From Darwinibacter acetoxidans_A (lineage in GTDB: Bacteria; Bacillota; Limnochordia; Darwinibacteriales; Darwinibacteriaceae): a DNA stretch of 30,166 bases. Below, piece after piece: positions 16,323 through 23,968 of the stretch (its first letter is position 1; every line of letters begins with the position of its first letter). The stretch is from assembly GCA_041936745.1 (NCBI GenBank), contig JBHGWS010000096.1:1-30166 (forward strand). Reading direction: 5' to 3'. The notes below the pieces were generated by a model that worked only from the letters and a program-made list of their open reading frames with translations, made no database searches and had not been told where the DNA came from. A program made the translations under genes and the position numbers.

Positions 16323-17612
16323 CTACACTTTTTTAATTTTCTCCGTAACCTCAGCTTGGGGATAAAAGATAAGTGCAGCTACGCCGGCTAAGACGAAAAA
16401 GCCCGCCAAAGGCCCGCTGATGCGGACGCCCAGCGGTTCAGCCACACTAAAACCGTAACGCTCCAACACATAGGTAAGGATGAAAGAGCTGAGCCCGATC
16501 GCGGATTTTAAGATAAGACCCTGCACACCGAAATAAATTGCCTCTCTGCGCCTGCCTGTCAAAGCATAATCGTAATCGGTAAGTTCCGCCAGCATGGCGT
16601 TGGGGATGACGAAAAAGCCCGCCAGGGGGAAACCTGCCAAAGCGACCGTAATTAAGCCCTGCCATAAAACGGGCACGCCGCCCGGCCATTTGCCCACAAA
16701 GCCCAGGGCCGCCAAAACCAAGCCCTGCATGGTCATGGTCAGAATAAGGGTTTTTTTGTAGCCTTGTTTGTTGCTCAGTGAAACAACTAAAGGGAAGCAG
16801 AGAACGGAGATAAGTAAAGCTACCCCTAAAACTAAACCAACCGCACCTTCGTCTAAAACCATGAGCACGGTTACAACGTAAGGTACGGCAATCATTGTCA
16901 TATTAAAACCAAACCACAGTAAAAGCTGAGCCGCGAGGTAGATTAAAAAGGGTTTGTTTTGAAAGGTTAAAGCCATGCTTGCCCAAAGACTTTCCGGCTC
17001 GCTTTCTGCAAAAGACCGGCGCTCTTTCACGGTAAAACCGGTAACTGCGAAAGAGGCCAAAGCCACCAGGCCTAAAACCAGGCCCATGATTTTAAAATTA
17101 AAAGCTTCAATGAGCCAAGAAGACCCCACCATGGCAACAGCCAAGCCCACAATGTTAAAACCGGCCTGCCAGGCCGAAAGTTTAGTGCGCTCGGCGTGAT
17201 CGCCGGCCAGTTCAGGCAGGAGTGCCAAATAAGGTGCGACAACTACAGTGTAGAAGAAGAAAAAAGCACTGAGAATGAAAGCCAGATAAAGAAAGCGGGA
17301 AACATCCGAACTGCCGAAAGGTACCCAGATCAGTATAAAAGACAAAGCCAGAGGAATCATCCCGTATTTAATGAAAGGCAGCCGGCGCCCACCTTTATAG
17401 CGGCTGTTGTCGCTCCAGACCCCTACTAAGGGATCAGCAACGGCATCGACAATCCTGCCTAACACCATGGCCAACCCGACTAAGGAAATCGGTAAAAGTG
17501 CCGGTAAGCCACGCTCCAAGGGGGGAGCGTAAAAATAGGTGGCCCACTGCACCACAACTTGTGTCAAAAGAGCTACGCCTATGTAAGCTATACCGTAACG
17601 CACTCCCAACAA
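16323..17612 (-). CDS. GPH-family (MelB-like) sugar/cation symporter
   Basis: A 429-residue, 12-helix major facilitator protein. Near the N-terminus it has GRIVDAVADPLVGVWSDNSRYKGGRRLPFI, the DP-x-x-G-x-x-SD and GRRRP-like signature of the glycoside-pentoside-hexuronide:cation symporter family (MelB, XynB/YnaJ types). Later segments (VVAPYLALLPELAGDHAERTKLSAWQ; LAELTDYDYALTGRRREAIYFG) also fit. It would import a glycoside with Na+ or H+; the substrate is not predictable. TTG at 17612 follows GGAGG at 8 bases. It is 15 bp after trxA and shares its promoter, an unusual pairing. Confidence 0.9.
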   Translation of the reverse strand: MLGVRYGIAYIGVALLTQVVVQWATYFYAPPLERGLPALLPISLVGLAMVLGRIVDAVADPLVGVWSDNSRYKGGRRLPFIKYGMIPLALSFILIWVPFGSSDVSRFLYLAFILSAFFFFYTVVVAPYLALLPELAGDHAERTKLSAWQAGFNIVGLAVAMVGSSWLIEAFNFKIMGLVLGLVALASFAVTGFTVKERRSFAESEPESLWASMALTFQNKPFLIYLAAQLLLWFGFNMTMIAVPYVVTVLMVLDEGAVGLVLGVALLISVLCFPLVVSLSNKQGYKKTLILTMTMQGLVLAALGFVGKWPGGVPVLWQGLITVALAGFPLAGFFVIPNAMLAELTDYDYALTGRRREAIYFGVQGLILKSAIGLSSFILTYVLERYGFSVAEPLGVRISGPLAGFFVLAGVAALIFYPQAEVTEKIKKV

Positions 17613-17627
17613 TTTAGTCCCCTCCGT

Positions 17628-17951
17628 TTAGATGTATTTATCTAAAACCTCCTGCAGTGCTGTTTTCGGCTGCAGGCCCACGACCATTTCCATCGGACTG
17701 CCGCCTTTAAACAATATTAAAGTAGGAATACTCATCACACCATACCTGCCTACCGGTTCAGTCACTTCATCAACATTTGCCTTCATAAATTTGATTTTTC
17801 CTTCGTATTCTACGCTTAATTCCTCAAAAACAGGCGCGATCTGCCGGCAGGGCCCGCACCAGACCGCCCAAAAGTTAACCAAAACAGGTAAGGTGGCCTC
17901 CGAAACCTCCTGTTCGAAGTTTAGATCTGTCGCTTCCACAATTCTGCCCAT
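17628..17951 (-). CDS. trxA: Thioredoxin
   Basis: A 107-residue thioredoxin, standard length, with the redox motif WAVWCGPC, the buried Asp-like position replaced in NFEQEVSEA, and the cis-proline loop MSIPTLILFKGG. It reduces disulfides of cytoplasmic proteins using thioredoxin reductase. ATG at 17951 follows GGAGAGGGG. It is first in a two-gene operon with the symporter and has its own sigma-A promoter. Confidence 0.96.
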   Translation of the reverse strand: MGRIVEATDLNFEQEVSEATLPVLVNFWAVWCGPCRQIAPVFEELSVEYEGKIKFMKANVDEVTEPVGRYGVMSIPTLILFKGGSPMEMVVGLQPKTALQEVLDKYI

Positions 17952-17980
17952 AATACTGCCCCTCTCCGTTTGCTGCTTAA

Positions 17981-18010
17981 ATTATAAACCAGGGGTGAAA
18001 GGCTTGTCAA
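17981..18010 (-). promoter_or_regulatory. Sigma-A promoter of the trxA operon
   Basis: On the minus strand, TTGACA (complement of 18005-18010) and TATAAT (complement of 17981-17986) are both perfect, with 18 bp between them. The start codon is about 30 bases downstream of the -10. Confidence 0.85.
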
Positions 18011-18012
18011 AG

Positions 18013-18042
18013 GGCCAAGGCCCCTAAAAAGGGGCCTTGGCC
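18013..18042 (-). terminator. 12-bp hairpin after the S9 peptidase gene
   Basis: GGCCAAGGCCCC (18013-18024) and GGGGCCTTGGCC (18031-18042) are perfect complements around a 6-base loop. It lies just downstream of the S9 peptidase and directly upstream of the trxA promoter. The T-tract on the minus strand is weak (CTTTGACA, part of the trxA -35), so termination may be partial. Confidence 0.7.
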
Positions 18043-18048
18043 TCACAT

Positions 18049-20052
18049 CTATTTTAAAAAGCGGTTAAACCATTCGGTAATCTCTTCTAAACGCCTAATG
18101 CGGTGTTTGGGTTTGCCGCTGCGGCTCAACTCGTGATTTTCCCCCCTAAACAAGCACAGCCGTGCTTCAATTCCGTGATATTTCAAAGCGGTAAACATCT
18201 GCAGGCCTTCCGGCAGCCAGCAGCGGTAGTCCTCTTCACTGTGAATAAACAGCGTGGGTGTTTTCACCCTGTCCGCATATTTCAAAGGGGAATGCTCCCA
18301 TAATTTTTCCGGATTTGTCCAAGGGGTCGCAGCTATTTGATCGTCAACGAAGAAATAGCCGATGTCGGCTGTAAAGCCCATGGAAGTCCAGTTGCTGATG
18401 CTTCTTTGGCTGGCCGCTGCCTGAAAGCGGTTGGTATGGCCGATGATCCAGTTGGTCATAAAACCGCCGTAAGAGCCGCCGGTAACGCCAACTCGGTTCT
18501 TATCAATATTAGGGTATTGCTCCAACACCTCGTCCGTAAACTTCATTAAATCTTCGTAATCTATCGTCCCGTATCTGCCCCTAATATCGGCAAATTCATT
18601 TCCCCTGCCGTCACTGCCGCGGGGATTGCAGAAAAACACGAAATAACCCTCGTTGGCCCAATACTGCATTTCGTGGAAGAAAATAGGGCCAAAAACTGTT
18701 TTCGGCCCGCCGTGGATATTCAGGATGGCCGGGTACTGCTTTTCCCAATCAAAGTCAACAGGCCGCATCACCCAGCCTTCGATCTTTAGATCAGGCTCCG
18801 TGCTTACAGAAAGGGGGATCAATTCAGACAGCTTTTTCTCCTGAGCTACCCAGGCGTTAAAGGAAGTTAAAGCAGTCTCTTCTTCCCCCGCCAGCTTATA
18901 CAGCTCCTGCAGGGCCAGGCCCCGGAAACCGATAAAAAGAATGTTGTCCTGATAGACCGTGTAAGAATCGACTGCCCCTTTGGCAGAAGTGAGTTTTTCA
19001 ATACTGCCCGTAAAATCGATGCGGTTTAAGTAAGAGCTGTCGTTTTCTGTCGTCACAAAGTATAAATAATCTCCCTCGCGCTGCACGGATGGGCCGCCGC
19101 CGTAGCGGGAATCGGAGCCCACGGAATTCCAGGTGCTGTGTTCAAAGTCAGGTGTCAGCAGTTTTCTTTCCCCGCTGAAAACATCCACTAAATAAAAACG
19201 GGGATTTTCGTTGAGCCCAAAGCGCTGCATATCTTTACCTAAGCAGATAATTTGCCGGTCATCGACAAAATGGGCATTGGCATAAGAAAACTCTTCCTCG
19301 GGCGTAATCCGATTAACCGCTTTGGTTAGCAGGTCCACAAGGTAGAGGGCATTCGTCATTTTTGCTTTGCCCACATACTCTTGGCCCGCCACAACTGCCT
19401 TGGTTTTCGCTTCATTCAATTCAACGCTCTGCACCTGGAAGGTTTCCTGAGTGAGAGGCTCCCAACTATGGGATTTCTTATCGTAAAGGTAAAGGCGGCT
19501 GCGGTTTTTACTCACAAAGCCCCTGCCGTTACTCCAAAACGGTATCTCCTCTAAGACCTCATAGTCTTTTTCTTCTTCCCTTTTTTTCAATTCTGCCGCT
19601 TTTTCTTCCTCACTCAGGCCGTCTAATTCCCGCCGGTAGGGATTAAAATTAACGGTCAATAAATAACGCTCATCGGGCAGCTCTTTAATGCTGTTGACCG
19701 CAAGGGGCAGGCGGAATTCTTCCTGTGCTTCACCGCCGTGGATATTGATCTTATAAAAGACGGTGAAATCTTCGCCCTTTTTACGCCGCTCTTTATCCTT
19801 GGCATCGCGCATGGCGGGAAACAAGATCTGTTCGCCGTCGGCAAGCCAAATGAAGGAGCGTTCCTCGCCCAAAGCTGTCAGCTGGCGCGTCTGATCCTTT
19901 TTTTGATCGTAAAGCCACAGGTTGGATTTATAGCCGTTTTCCTCCAGATCGGCGCTGTGAACAATAAAACAGGCAAACTCGCCGTTAGGGCTGTATTCCA
20001 CCCCCGAAAGAAACTTGTAATGGGTAAAATCAGCAAGTTTTAAATTTTCCAC
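18049..20052 (-). CDS. S9 family prolyl oligopeptidase/acylaminoacyl peptidase-like
   Basis: A 667-residue cytoplasmic serine peptidase with an N-terminal beta-propeller (about 10-410) and a C-terminal alpha/beta hydrolase domain. The oxyanion region NIHGGP is at 445-450, the nucleophile Ser527 lies in GVTGGSYGGFMTNW, and the acid and base are probably Asp608 (HSEEDYR) and His640 (FRGENHE). These fit the YuxL/acylaminoacyl-peptidase branch, which trims peptides inside the cell. There is no signal peptide. GTG at 20052 follows AAGGAGAG at about 8-10 bases. A candidate sigma-H promoter lies upstream and a strong hairpin downstream; it is a single-gene unit. Confidence 0.93.
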   Translation of the reverse strand: MENLKLADFTHYKFLSGVEYSPNGEFACFIVHSADLEENGYKSNLWLYDQKKDQTRQLTALGEERSFIWLADGEQILFPAMRDAKDKERRKKGEDFTVFYKINIHGGEAQEEFRLPLAVNSIKELPDERYLLTVNFNPYRRELDGLSEEEKAAELKKREEEKDYEVLEEIPFWSNGRGFVSKNRSRLYLYDKKSHSWEPLTQETFQVQSVELNEAKTKAVVAGQEYVGKAKMTNALYLVDLLTKAVNRITPEEEFSYANAHFVDDRQIICLGKDMQRFGLNENPRFYLVDVFSGERKLLTPDFEHSTWNSVGSDSRYGGGPSVQREGDYLYFVTTENDSSYLNRIDFTGSIEKLTSAKGAVDSYTVYQDNILFIGFRGLALQELYKLAGEEETALTSFNAWVAQEKKLSELIPLSVSTEPDLKIEGWVMRPVDFDWEKQYPAILNIHGGPKTVFGPIFFHEMQYWANEGYFVFFCNPRGSDGRGNEFADIRGRYGTIDYEDLMKFTDEVLEQYPNIDKNRVGVTGGSYGGFMTNWIIGHTNRFQAAASQRSISNWTSMGFTADIGYFFVDDQIAATPWTNPEKLWEHSPLKYADRVKTPTLFIHSEEDYRCWLPEGLQMFTALKYHGIEARLCLFRGENHELSRSGKPKHRIRRLEEITEWFNRFLK

Positions 20053-20084
20053 TGAAGCATCTCTCCTTTTCTCTTTTAGGCCAC

Positions 20085-20133
20085 CTTAAGTAATTTCCGG
20101 CAAAATTTGTTAAATCCTGCTAAACTACTTAAG
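20085..20133. repeat. Inverted repeat bracketing the S9 peptidase promoter
   Basis: CTTAAGTA (20085-20092) and TACTTAAG (20126-20133) are perfect inverted copies 33 bases apart, one on each side of the candidate sigma-H promoter. They could be operator half sites or the base of a hairpin. Confidence 0.4.
20092..20120 (-). promoter_or_regulatory. Candidate sigma-H promoter of the S9 peptidase
   Basis: On the minus strand, GCAGGATTT is followed after 11 bases by CCGGAAATT. The -35 half is an exact match; the -10 keeps GAAATT but starts with C. It is about 40 bases upstream of the GTG start. Confidence 0.5.
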
Positions 20134-20302
20134 ATAAGCGGGAACCTTACCGGTTAATGGCGAACGTTACAAAAAAGGCACCCAACCGGCCGGAGGCGTA
20201 CAGGTTCGGTGTAAGTCAGAGCCCGTTTCATCGGTTAGCCGGTTTTGACTAAATGTGGCATTACAGGGGCTTTTTCCACTTGGCTGCTTGGAAACATCGT
20301 GA

Positions 20303-20458
20303 AAAGGATTTATTTGTTTTGATTGGGGCGAAATATTAGCCGTGATTGGGGACGGTGCTGCCGGGGGTGTTGAATCTGAGATATTCGAATTCTACCTAAA
20401 GAACGGGCATATCGGTATTCATAAGGAGAACCGGCTTTTTAGCCATTTAAAAAAGTAA
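20303..20458 (+). pseudogene. Short unidentified reading frame, possible gene remnant
   Basis: Fifty-one codons are open before TAA at 20456, reading through FDWGEILAVIGDGAAGG, ESEIFEFYLKNGHIGIH and KENRLFSHLKK. The amino-acid make-up looks protein-like, but no start codon has a ribosome site (a GTG is at 20342), and a stop lies directly upstream at 20300-20302. I do not recognise the family. It could be the tail of a decayed gene or chance. Confidence 0.25.
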
Positions 20459-20712
20459 AACGGCATGGCCGGTTTTAAGGACCCATCTTGTTCAACTTCA
20501 ACCTGTTTAGATCCTGAGATCGAGATATTCGCTAAAAAAGAGTTAATTTGGCTGAAGGGGAAGAACCGGTAGACAGAAAACCTGTCCGGAACTGTTAATC
20601 TTGCGAAATTCTGACTCCGATATCACTCTCATCCGCGGGCGGAAGATCATTGCGGCAATCCCAGCCGCCGCTGTTTTCACAACAGCAAAGCCGGACGGAC
20701 AAGGGGGATTAC

Positions 20713-21249
20713 GTGAGAAAACCACAAGTTTTTTTAACGGGCCTTTTGATCTTTCTGGATCAATCGATAAAGATTTATATCAGTAAATACTTGATGGGGG
20801 CCGAGCTGGAATTAATAGGCGGGAGGATTTTCTTTAGCCCCCGGCTCAATACCGGTTATTCGTGGCTGGACTCCCGGTTCAATTTGGGAATCAAAAAAAG
20901 CATTTATATTATCGTTACTCTCGCAATCACAGTTGTCTTTATCTTCTTATTCAGGTTTGTCAAAACCGCATATATTGATCAAGGCTGGCTGGACAGCTTA
21001 TTTTCATTTTATCTTGCGGGTGCTGTATGTTCAATAAGTGACCGACTTTTCTGGGGCGGCTGCCTAGATTATATTCAATTAAAGGGGTTTTTTGTTTTTG
21101 ATCTAAAAGACTTATACGTTACGATATTCCAAACTGCAGTGATTGCCGCCGCGGCTTTTAATCATCGCAGCATTAAAAACATCTCTTCCGAAGATATCTT
21201 AATCAATTTTGGAAAGTTTGTCAGAGAAACATTCAACAGGGGACGATAA
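20713..21249 (+). CDS. Divergent LspA (signal peptidase II)-like membrane protein
   Basis: A 178-residue protein with four predicted membrane helices. It keeps the outline of lipoprotein signal peptidase: FLDQSIKIYISKYL (Asp16), a LNTGYSW segment in place of the LspA N-x-G-x-x-F motif, AVCSISDRLFWGGCLDYIQL with Asp110 in the GNxxDR position, and VFDLKDLY with Asp133 in the FNxxD position. Both catalytic aspartates are therefore present, but the conserved asparagines (GN and FN) are replaced, and the C-terminal tail after residue 150 is longer than usual. GTG at 20713 has GGGGG about 5 bases upstream; the frame is open upstream but without a ribosome site. Activity is uncertain, and a normal LspA may exist elsewhere. 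Confidence 0.7.
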   Translation: MRKPQVFLTGLLIFLDQSIKIYISKYLMGAELELIGGRIFFSPRLNTGYSWLDSRFNLGIKKSIYIIVTLAITVVFIFLFRFVKTAYIDQGWLDSLFSFYLAGAVCSISDRLFWGGCLDYIQLKGFFVFDLKDLYVTIFQTAVIAAAAFNHRSIKNISSEDILINFGKFVRETFNRGR

Positions 21250-21425
21250 ATTTCTTTTTTGCTGCTGACAGGGCCGGAATAATTCACTTAACCCGGCGGT
21301 GCCACCGGGAAGGTAATCTATAATTTATCAGGTTTGGCGCGAAATTAGATTGACAGCCGAAACCATTATTTTTGTCTCTAAAGAAATTCAAGTTACATAA
21401 CAATTTTACCGGGAGGGGAAGAACA

Positions 21426-21767
21426 CTGAAAAAAATTGCAATTGTTAGCTTTAACGGCGAAATGTCCTGTTTTGTCCACGCTTTATTAAACGCCTGGAAC
21501 TACCACGAAAAAGGCTGCGAAACGGCCTTGATTGTAGAAGGTGCTTCCTGCGCCAGGCTTTTGGACATTACAAAATCGCCACAGGCGAATTTGTGGGAGA
21601 AAATACGGGAAGCGGGCCTGATACGGTCCGTCTGTAAAGCGTGTTCCGCTCAAATGGGTTCTCTCAAGACTGCCCAAGAGCAGGGACTGCCCATAGACGC
21701 GGCATTATCAGGCCACTCCGATTTGGCCCCTTTCACTGAGCGCGGTTACGAGATCATTTTGTTCTAA
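21426..21767 (+). CDS. DsrE-family small cysteine protein, apparent CTG start
   Basis: A 113-residue soluble protein beginning KKIAIVSFNGEMSCF, followed by ALIVEGASC and the pair VCKACSAQMG (Cys70, Cys73), ending SGHSDLAPFTERGYEIILF. This is the pattern of a conserved DsrE/DsrF-like family of clostridia and archaea, thought to act in sulfur relay or redox chemistry; the exact role is unknown. GGGAGG at 21411-21416 lies 9 bases before CTG 21426, exactly where the homologous proteins begin; no ATG, GTG or TTG is in frame nearby. The alternative TTG at 21372 would add 18 unrelated residues and put the ribosome site inside the gene. Confidence 0.75.
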   Translation: MKKIAIVSFNGEMSCFVHALLNAWNYHEKGCETALIVEGASCARLLDITKSPQANLWEKIREAGLIRSVCKACSAQMGSLKTAQEQGLPIDAALSGHSDLAPFTERGYEIILF

Positions 21768-21825
21768 AGTTTCTTCGCATGGAAGCAAGCCCCGCCGCAA
21801 ATACTAATTGCAGGAGGCGGAGGCT

Positions 21826-23934
21826 GTGCGAGGATCTAAAAATCGCTATTGGATTTTAGGTGTAGTAATTTTGGTTTTAATAGTCCTTGGTGCGGGCGGG
21901 ATACTGTTTTTCCAGGCGGGCCAAGTACTGGCCCAATTTGAAAAAGACCGGCCCCTGCCCGGGGCGGTTCTTAAGGATAAAAACGGGGCGGAAATTAAGC
22001 GTTTGGGGACGGGCAGTGTTTTTGTGCCTTTAGAAAAGATACCAAAGGAGCTGCAGACCGCCGTCGTAGACTACCAGGACGAGAACTTTCACAGAAAAAA
22101 GAAAGGCCCCATCACCCGGCGTTTGGCACGGATAGTCCAGACACCTGCCGGTTTTTGGTCGCGCCTAAAAGCAAAAGCCCTGCCCACTGTACTGGCGCGG
22201 CGCTACAGCAAAGAAGATATTTTGGAAATGTATTTAAACGAAGCCAGTTTCGGGGAGGGAATCCGGGGTGTGGAAGCAGCCAGCCAAACCTATTTCGCCA
22301 AGCCTGTGCAGGATTTGGCTTTGGCGGAAAGCGCCCTTTTGGCAGCTCTGGCAGAAAACCCCGCGGAACTGTCCCCCTACAGCCGCCCGCAAGAGGCTTT
22401 GAAAATGCGCAACGAAGTCTTAGGGGCAATGCACCGTCGCGGCCATTTAGAGAAAAGTAAGCAGGCGGAGGCGGTAGATACTGATTTAAATGTAAAAAAG
22501 AACCACACGCCCGGTAAAGCCCATCATTTTTCGGATCACGTTTCTCACATTCTTTCCTCTCAATTCGGCGAAGAAAAAGTCATGGAGGGAGGCCTGGAAG
22601 TTGAGACAACCCTTGATTTGAAAGTGCAGGAGGCCGCGGAGGCTATTTTCCAAAACCGCGACAGCCAGGGCGCCTTAGTTGCGCTAAACCCTCAAGGGGA
22701 GGTTTTAGCGCTGGTTGGGGGCCGCAATTACGCGGAAGATAAACAGAACTTGGCGACCAATGAGCAAAAGGACGTGGGATTTACTCTAAGGCCTCTAATT
22801 TATGCCCTGGGGTTAAAAAAAGATTGGCCCATGAACAAACTCGTGGAAGATGTCAAAAGGGAATTTAACGGCTTTGCGGCAGAAAACAAAGAAGGCCGCT
22901 ATTGGGGCCCCGTTACAATGAAACATGCCTTAACTTTAAACTTAAACGCCGCGGCTGCCCACACCTTAGATAGGCTCGGTCTGGATCAGTTTATCAACTT
23001 TGCCAAAGAGCTCGGCCTTGAGCTCGATAAGGGCGAAGACACTTTGGCTTTATCTTCGGGTGTGATTAAATCGAAAGGACTATCCCTTTTGGAACTTACC
23101 GCAGCTTACCTGCCTTTTTTAAATGAGGGGCGGTACATGGCGCCCCAAGCCGTTATTAAAGCGGTTGACGATCAGGGCAGGGAGATATTTACCAAAGATA
23201 CGGCGGGCAGAGAAGTTTTAACTAAAGAGCAGGCGTTTCTTTTAACTTATATGCTGACGGAAAAGGAAGAAGAAATCCCCGCGGCAGTCAACAACAGCCC
23301 CAGCGAGGCAAACTCCGGCCAGTGGTGCCTTGGTTATACGCCGAGGCTGCTTGTGGGTGTTTTCGTTCCGGAGGGGGAAGCTGATGAGGCACAGGAGATT
23401 TGGCGCGAATTTATGACAAGTACTCTAATTACAAACACTTTAAACGAAGCTGACGAGGAAGAAGGAGGATTTGACGTGCCTGAAAATGTAGAAACAGGGA
23501 TTTTAATCGATGTGTTCACGGGGCTTTTAGCCAACAGCCGCTGCCCCCAGGTGGAACGAAGCGCTTTTATCAAAGGGACGGCACCTACTGAATTCGCCCC
23601 CTGTGCCCTGCGAGCCGAGACACCTACCCAACCGCCCACAGAGCCTCTCACAAGGCCGGGAGCGCCGCCTGTGCCCCCCACAGAGCCGCCTATAACTGAA
23701 CCGCCGAAACCGCCTGAAATACCTGAGACGGCGCCGCCTGTAACGGAGCCGCCTACGCCGCCCGAGATTCCCGATACCGGGCCCGAACCGCCGGCGGAAA
23801 CACCCCCTGAGCCTGAAAATTCCGCTGCCGGCGGCCCTCCGGACAACCGCGAGAATACTAACAACGCTAAGACTGTTAATAACGAAAGTGCAGCTGAAAG
23901 CGGTGCCAACAACGAGGCTGAAAAAGGCCAATAA
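21826..23934 (+). CDS. Class A penicillin-binding protein homologue with degenerate active sites
   Basis: A 702-residue protein with an N-terminal membrane helix (about 10-35), a GT51-like domain (45-210), a transpeptidase-like domain (275-560) and a proline-rich tail. The GT51 part keeps RRYSKEDILEMYLNEASFG and LAESALLAALAENPAELSPY, but the catalytic ED pair of motif 1 reads DYQDENF (Gln84), and the GGSTITQQ motif is missing. In the transpeptidase part, the position of RQPGSTFKP reads KDVGFTLRP (Phe319 for the nucleophile serine, Arg322 for lysine), SxN reads NLN (Asn372 for serine), and KTGTT is lost before QWCLGYTP. So neither reaction seems possible; a scaffold or regulatory role in wall synthesis is inferred. 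GTG at 21826 follows GGAGG at 8 bases. Confidence 0.88.
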   Translation: MRGSKNRYWILGVVILVLIVLGAGGILFFQAGQVLAQFEKDRPLPGAVLKDKNGAEIKRLGTGSVFVPLEKIPKELQTAVVDYQDENFHRKKKGPITRRLARIVQTPAGFWSRLKAKALPTVLARRYSKEDILEMYLNEASFGEGIRGVEAASQTYFAKPVQDLALAESALLAALAENPAELSPYSRPQEALKMRNEVLGAMHRRGHLEKSKQAEAVDTDLNVKKNHTPGKAHHFSDHVSHILSSQFGEEKVMEGGLEVETTLDLKVQEAAEAIFQNRDSQGALVALNPQGEVLALVGGRNYAEDKQNLATNEQKDVGFTLRPLIYALGLKKDWPMNKLVEDVKREFNGFAAENKEGRYWGPVTMKHALTLNLNAAAAHTLDRLGLDQFINFAKELGLELDKGEDTLALSSGVIKSKGLSLLELTAAYLPFLNEGRYMAPQAVIKAVDDQGREIFTKDTAGREVLTKEQAFLLTYMLTEKEEEIPAAVNNSPSEANSGQWCLGYTPRLLVGVFVPEGEADEAQEIWREFMTSTLITNTLNEADEEEGGFDVPENVETGILIDVFTGLLANSRCPQVERSAFIKGTAPTEFAPCALRAETPTQPPTEPLTRPGAPPVPPTEPPITEPPKPPEIPETAPPVTEPPTPPEIPDTGPEPPAETPPEPENSAAGGPPDNRENTNNAKTVNNESAAESGANNEAEKGQ
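23620..23817 (+). repeat. Proline-rich low-complexity segment in the PBP tail
   Basis: About 66 codons of imperfect Pro-Thr-Glu repeats. Units such as EPPKPPEIPETAPP and EPPTPPEIPDTGP are near duplicates. It is typical of wall-spanning or flexible tails of Gram-positive PBP1-like proteins, and is followed by an Asn/Glu-rich end. Confidence 0.8.
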
Positions 23935-23968
23935 AAACCCGGGAGGAAATTCCCGGGTCCAATTTTTT
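23933..23968. terminator. Bidirectional terminator between the PBP gene and rpsI
   Basis: ACCCGGGA (23937-23944) pairs with TCCCGGGT (23951-23958), with an A-run on the left and six T on the right. It serves the plus-strand PBP gene and the minus-strand rplM-rpsI operon. Confidence 0.9.

Larger units (their letters stand above)
20053..20712. other. 660-bp stretch without a clear gene
   Basis: It contains the S9 promoter region, a hairpin CACCCAACC/GGTTCGGTG near 20179-20212, several AACCGGC/GCCGGTT elements (for example 20429-20435 with 20468-20474, followed by TTTT), and a short open frame at 20303-20458. The frame has no upstream ribosome site and no family I recognise. I could match no known riboswitch or RNA gene. 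It may be a decayed gene, an unknown RNA, or plain spacer. Confidence 0.5.

Noticed and set aside
20134..20300. Possible cobalamin or other riboswitch
   Set aside because: The conserved core boxes are not present, and there is no matching gene directly downstream.
20480..20515. Further sigma-H-like match on the minus strand (TCAGGATCT-N12-GTTGAACAA)
   Set aside because: It does not precede a gene within 400 bases, so it cannot be separated from chance.
21292..21309. Hairpin CCCGGCGG/CCACCGGG after the LspA-like gene as a terminator
   Set aside because: No T-run follows and there is a C-A mismatch; it is listed here only as a possible structure.
22060..23340. PBP motif losses explained by a frameshift
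   Set aside because: The flanking conserved segments on both sides of each lost motif are in the same frame, and the codons at the changed positions are ordinary sense codons.
23334..23912. Long minus-strand open frame (about 190 codons, Gly/Ser/Val-rich) opposite the PBP tail
   Set aside because: It is the mirror of the GC-rich proline repeat coding region, has no ribosome site, and the plus strand codes for a clear protein.
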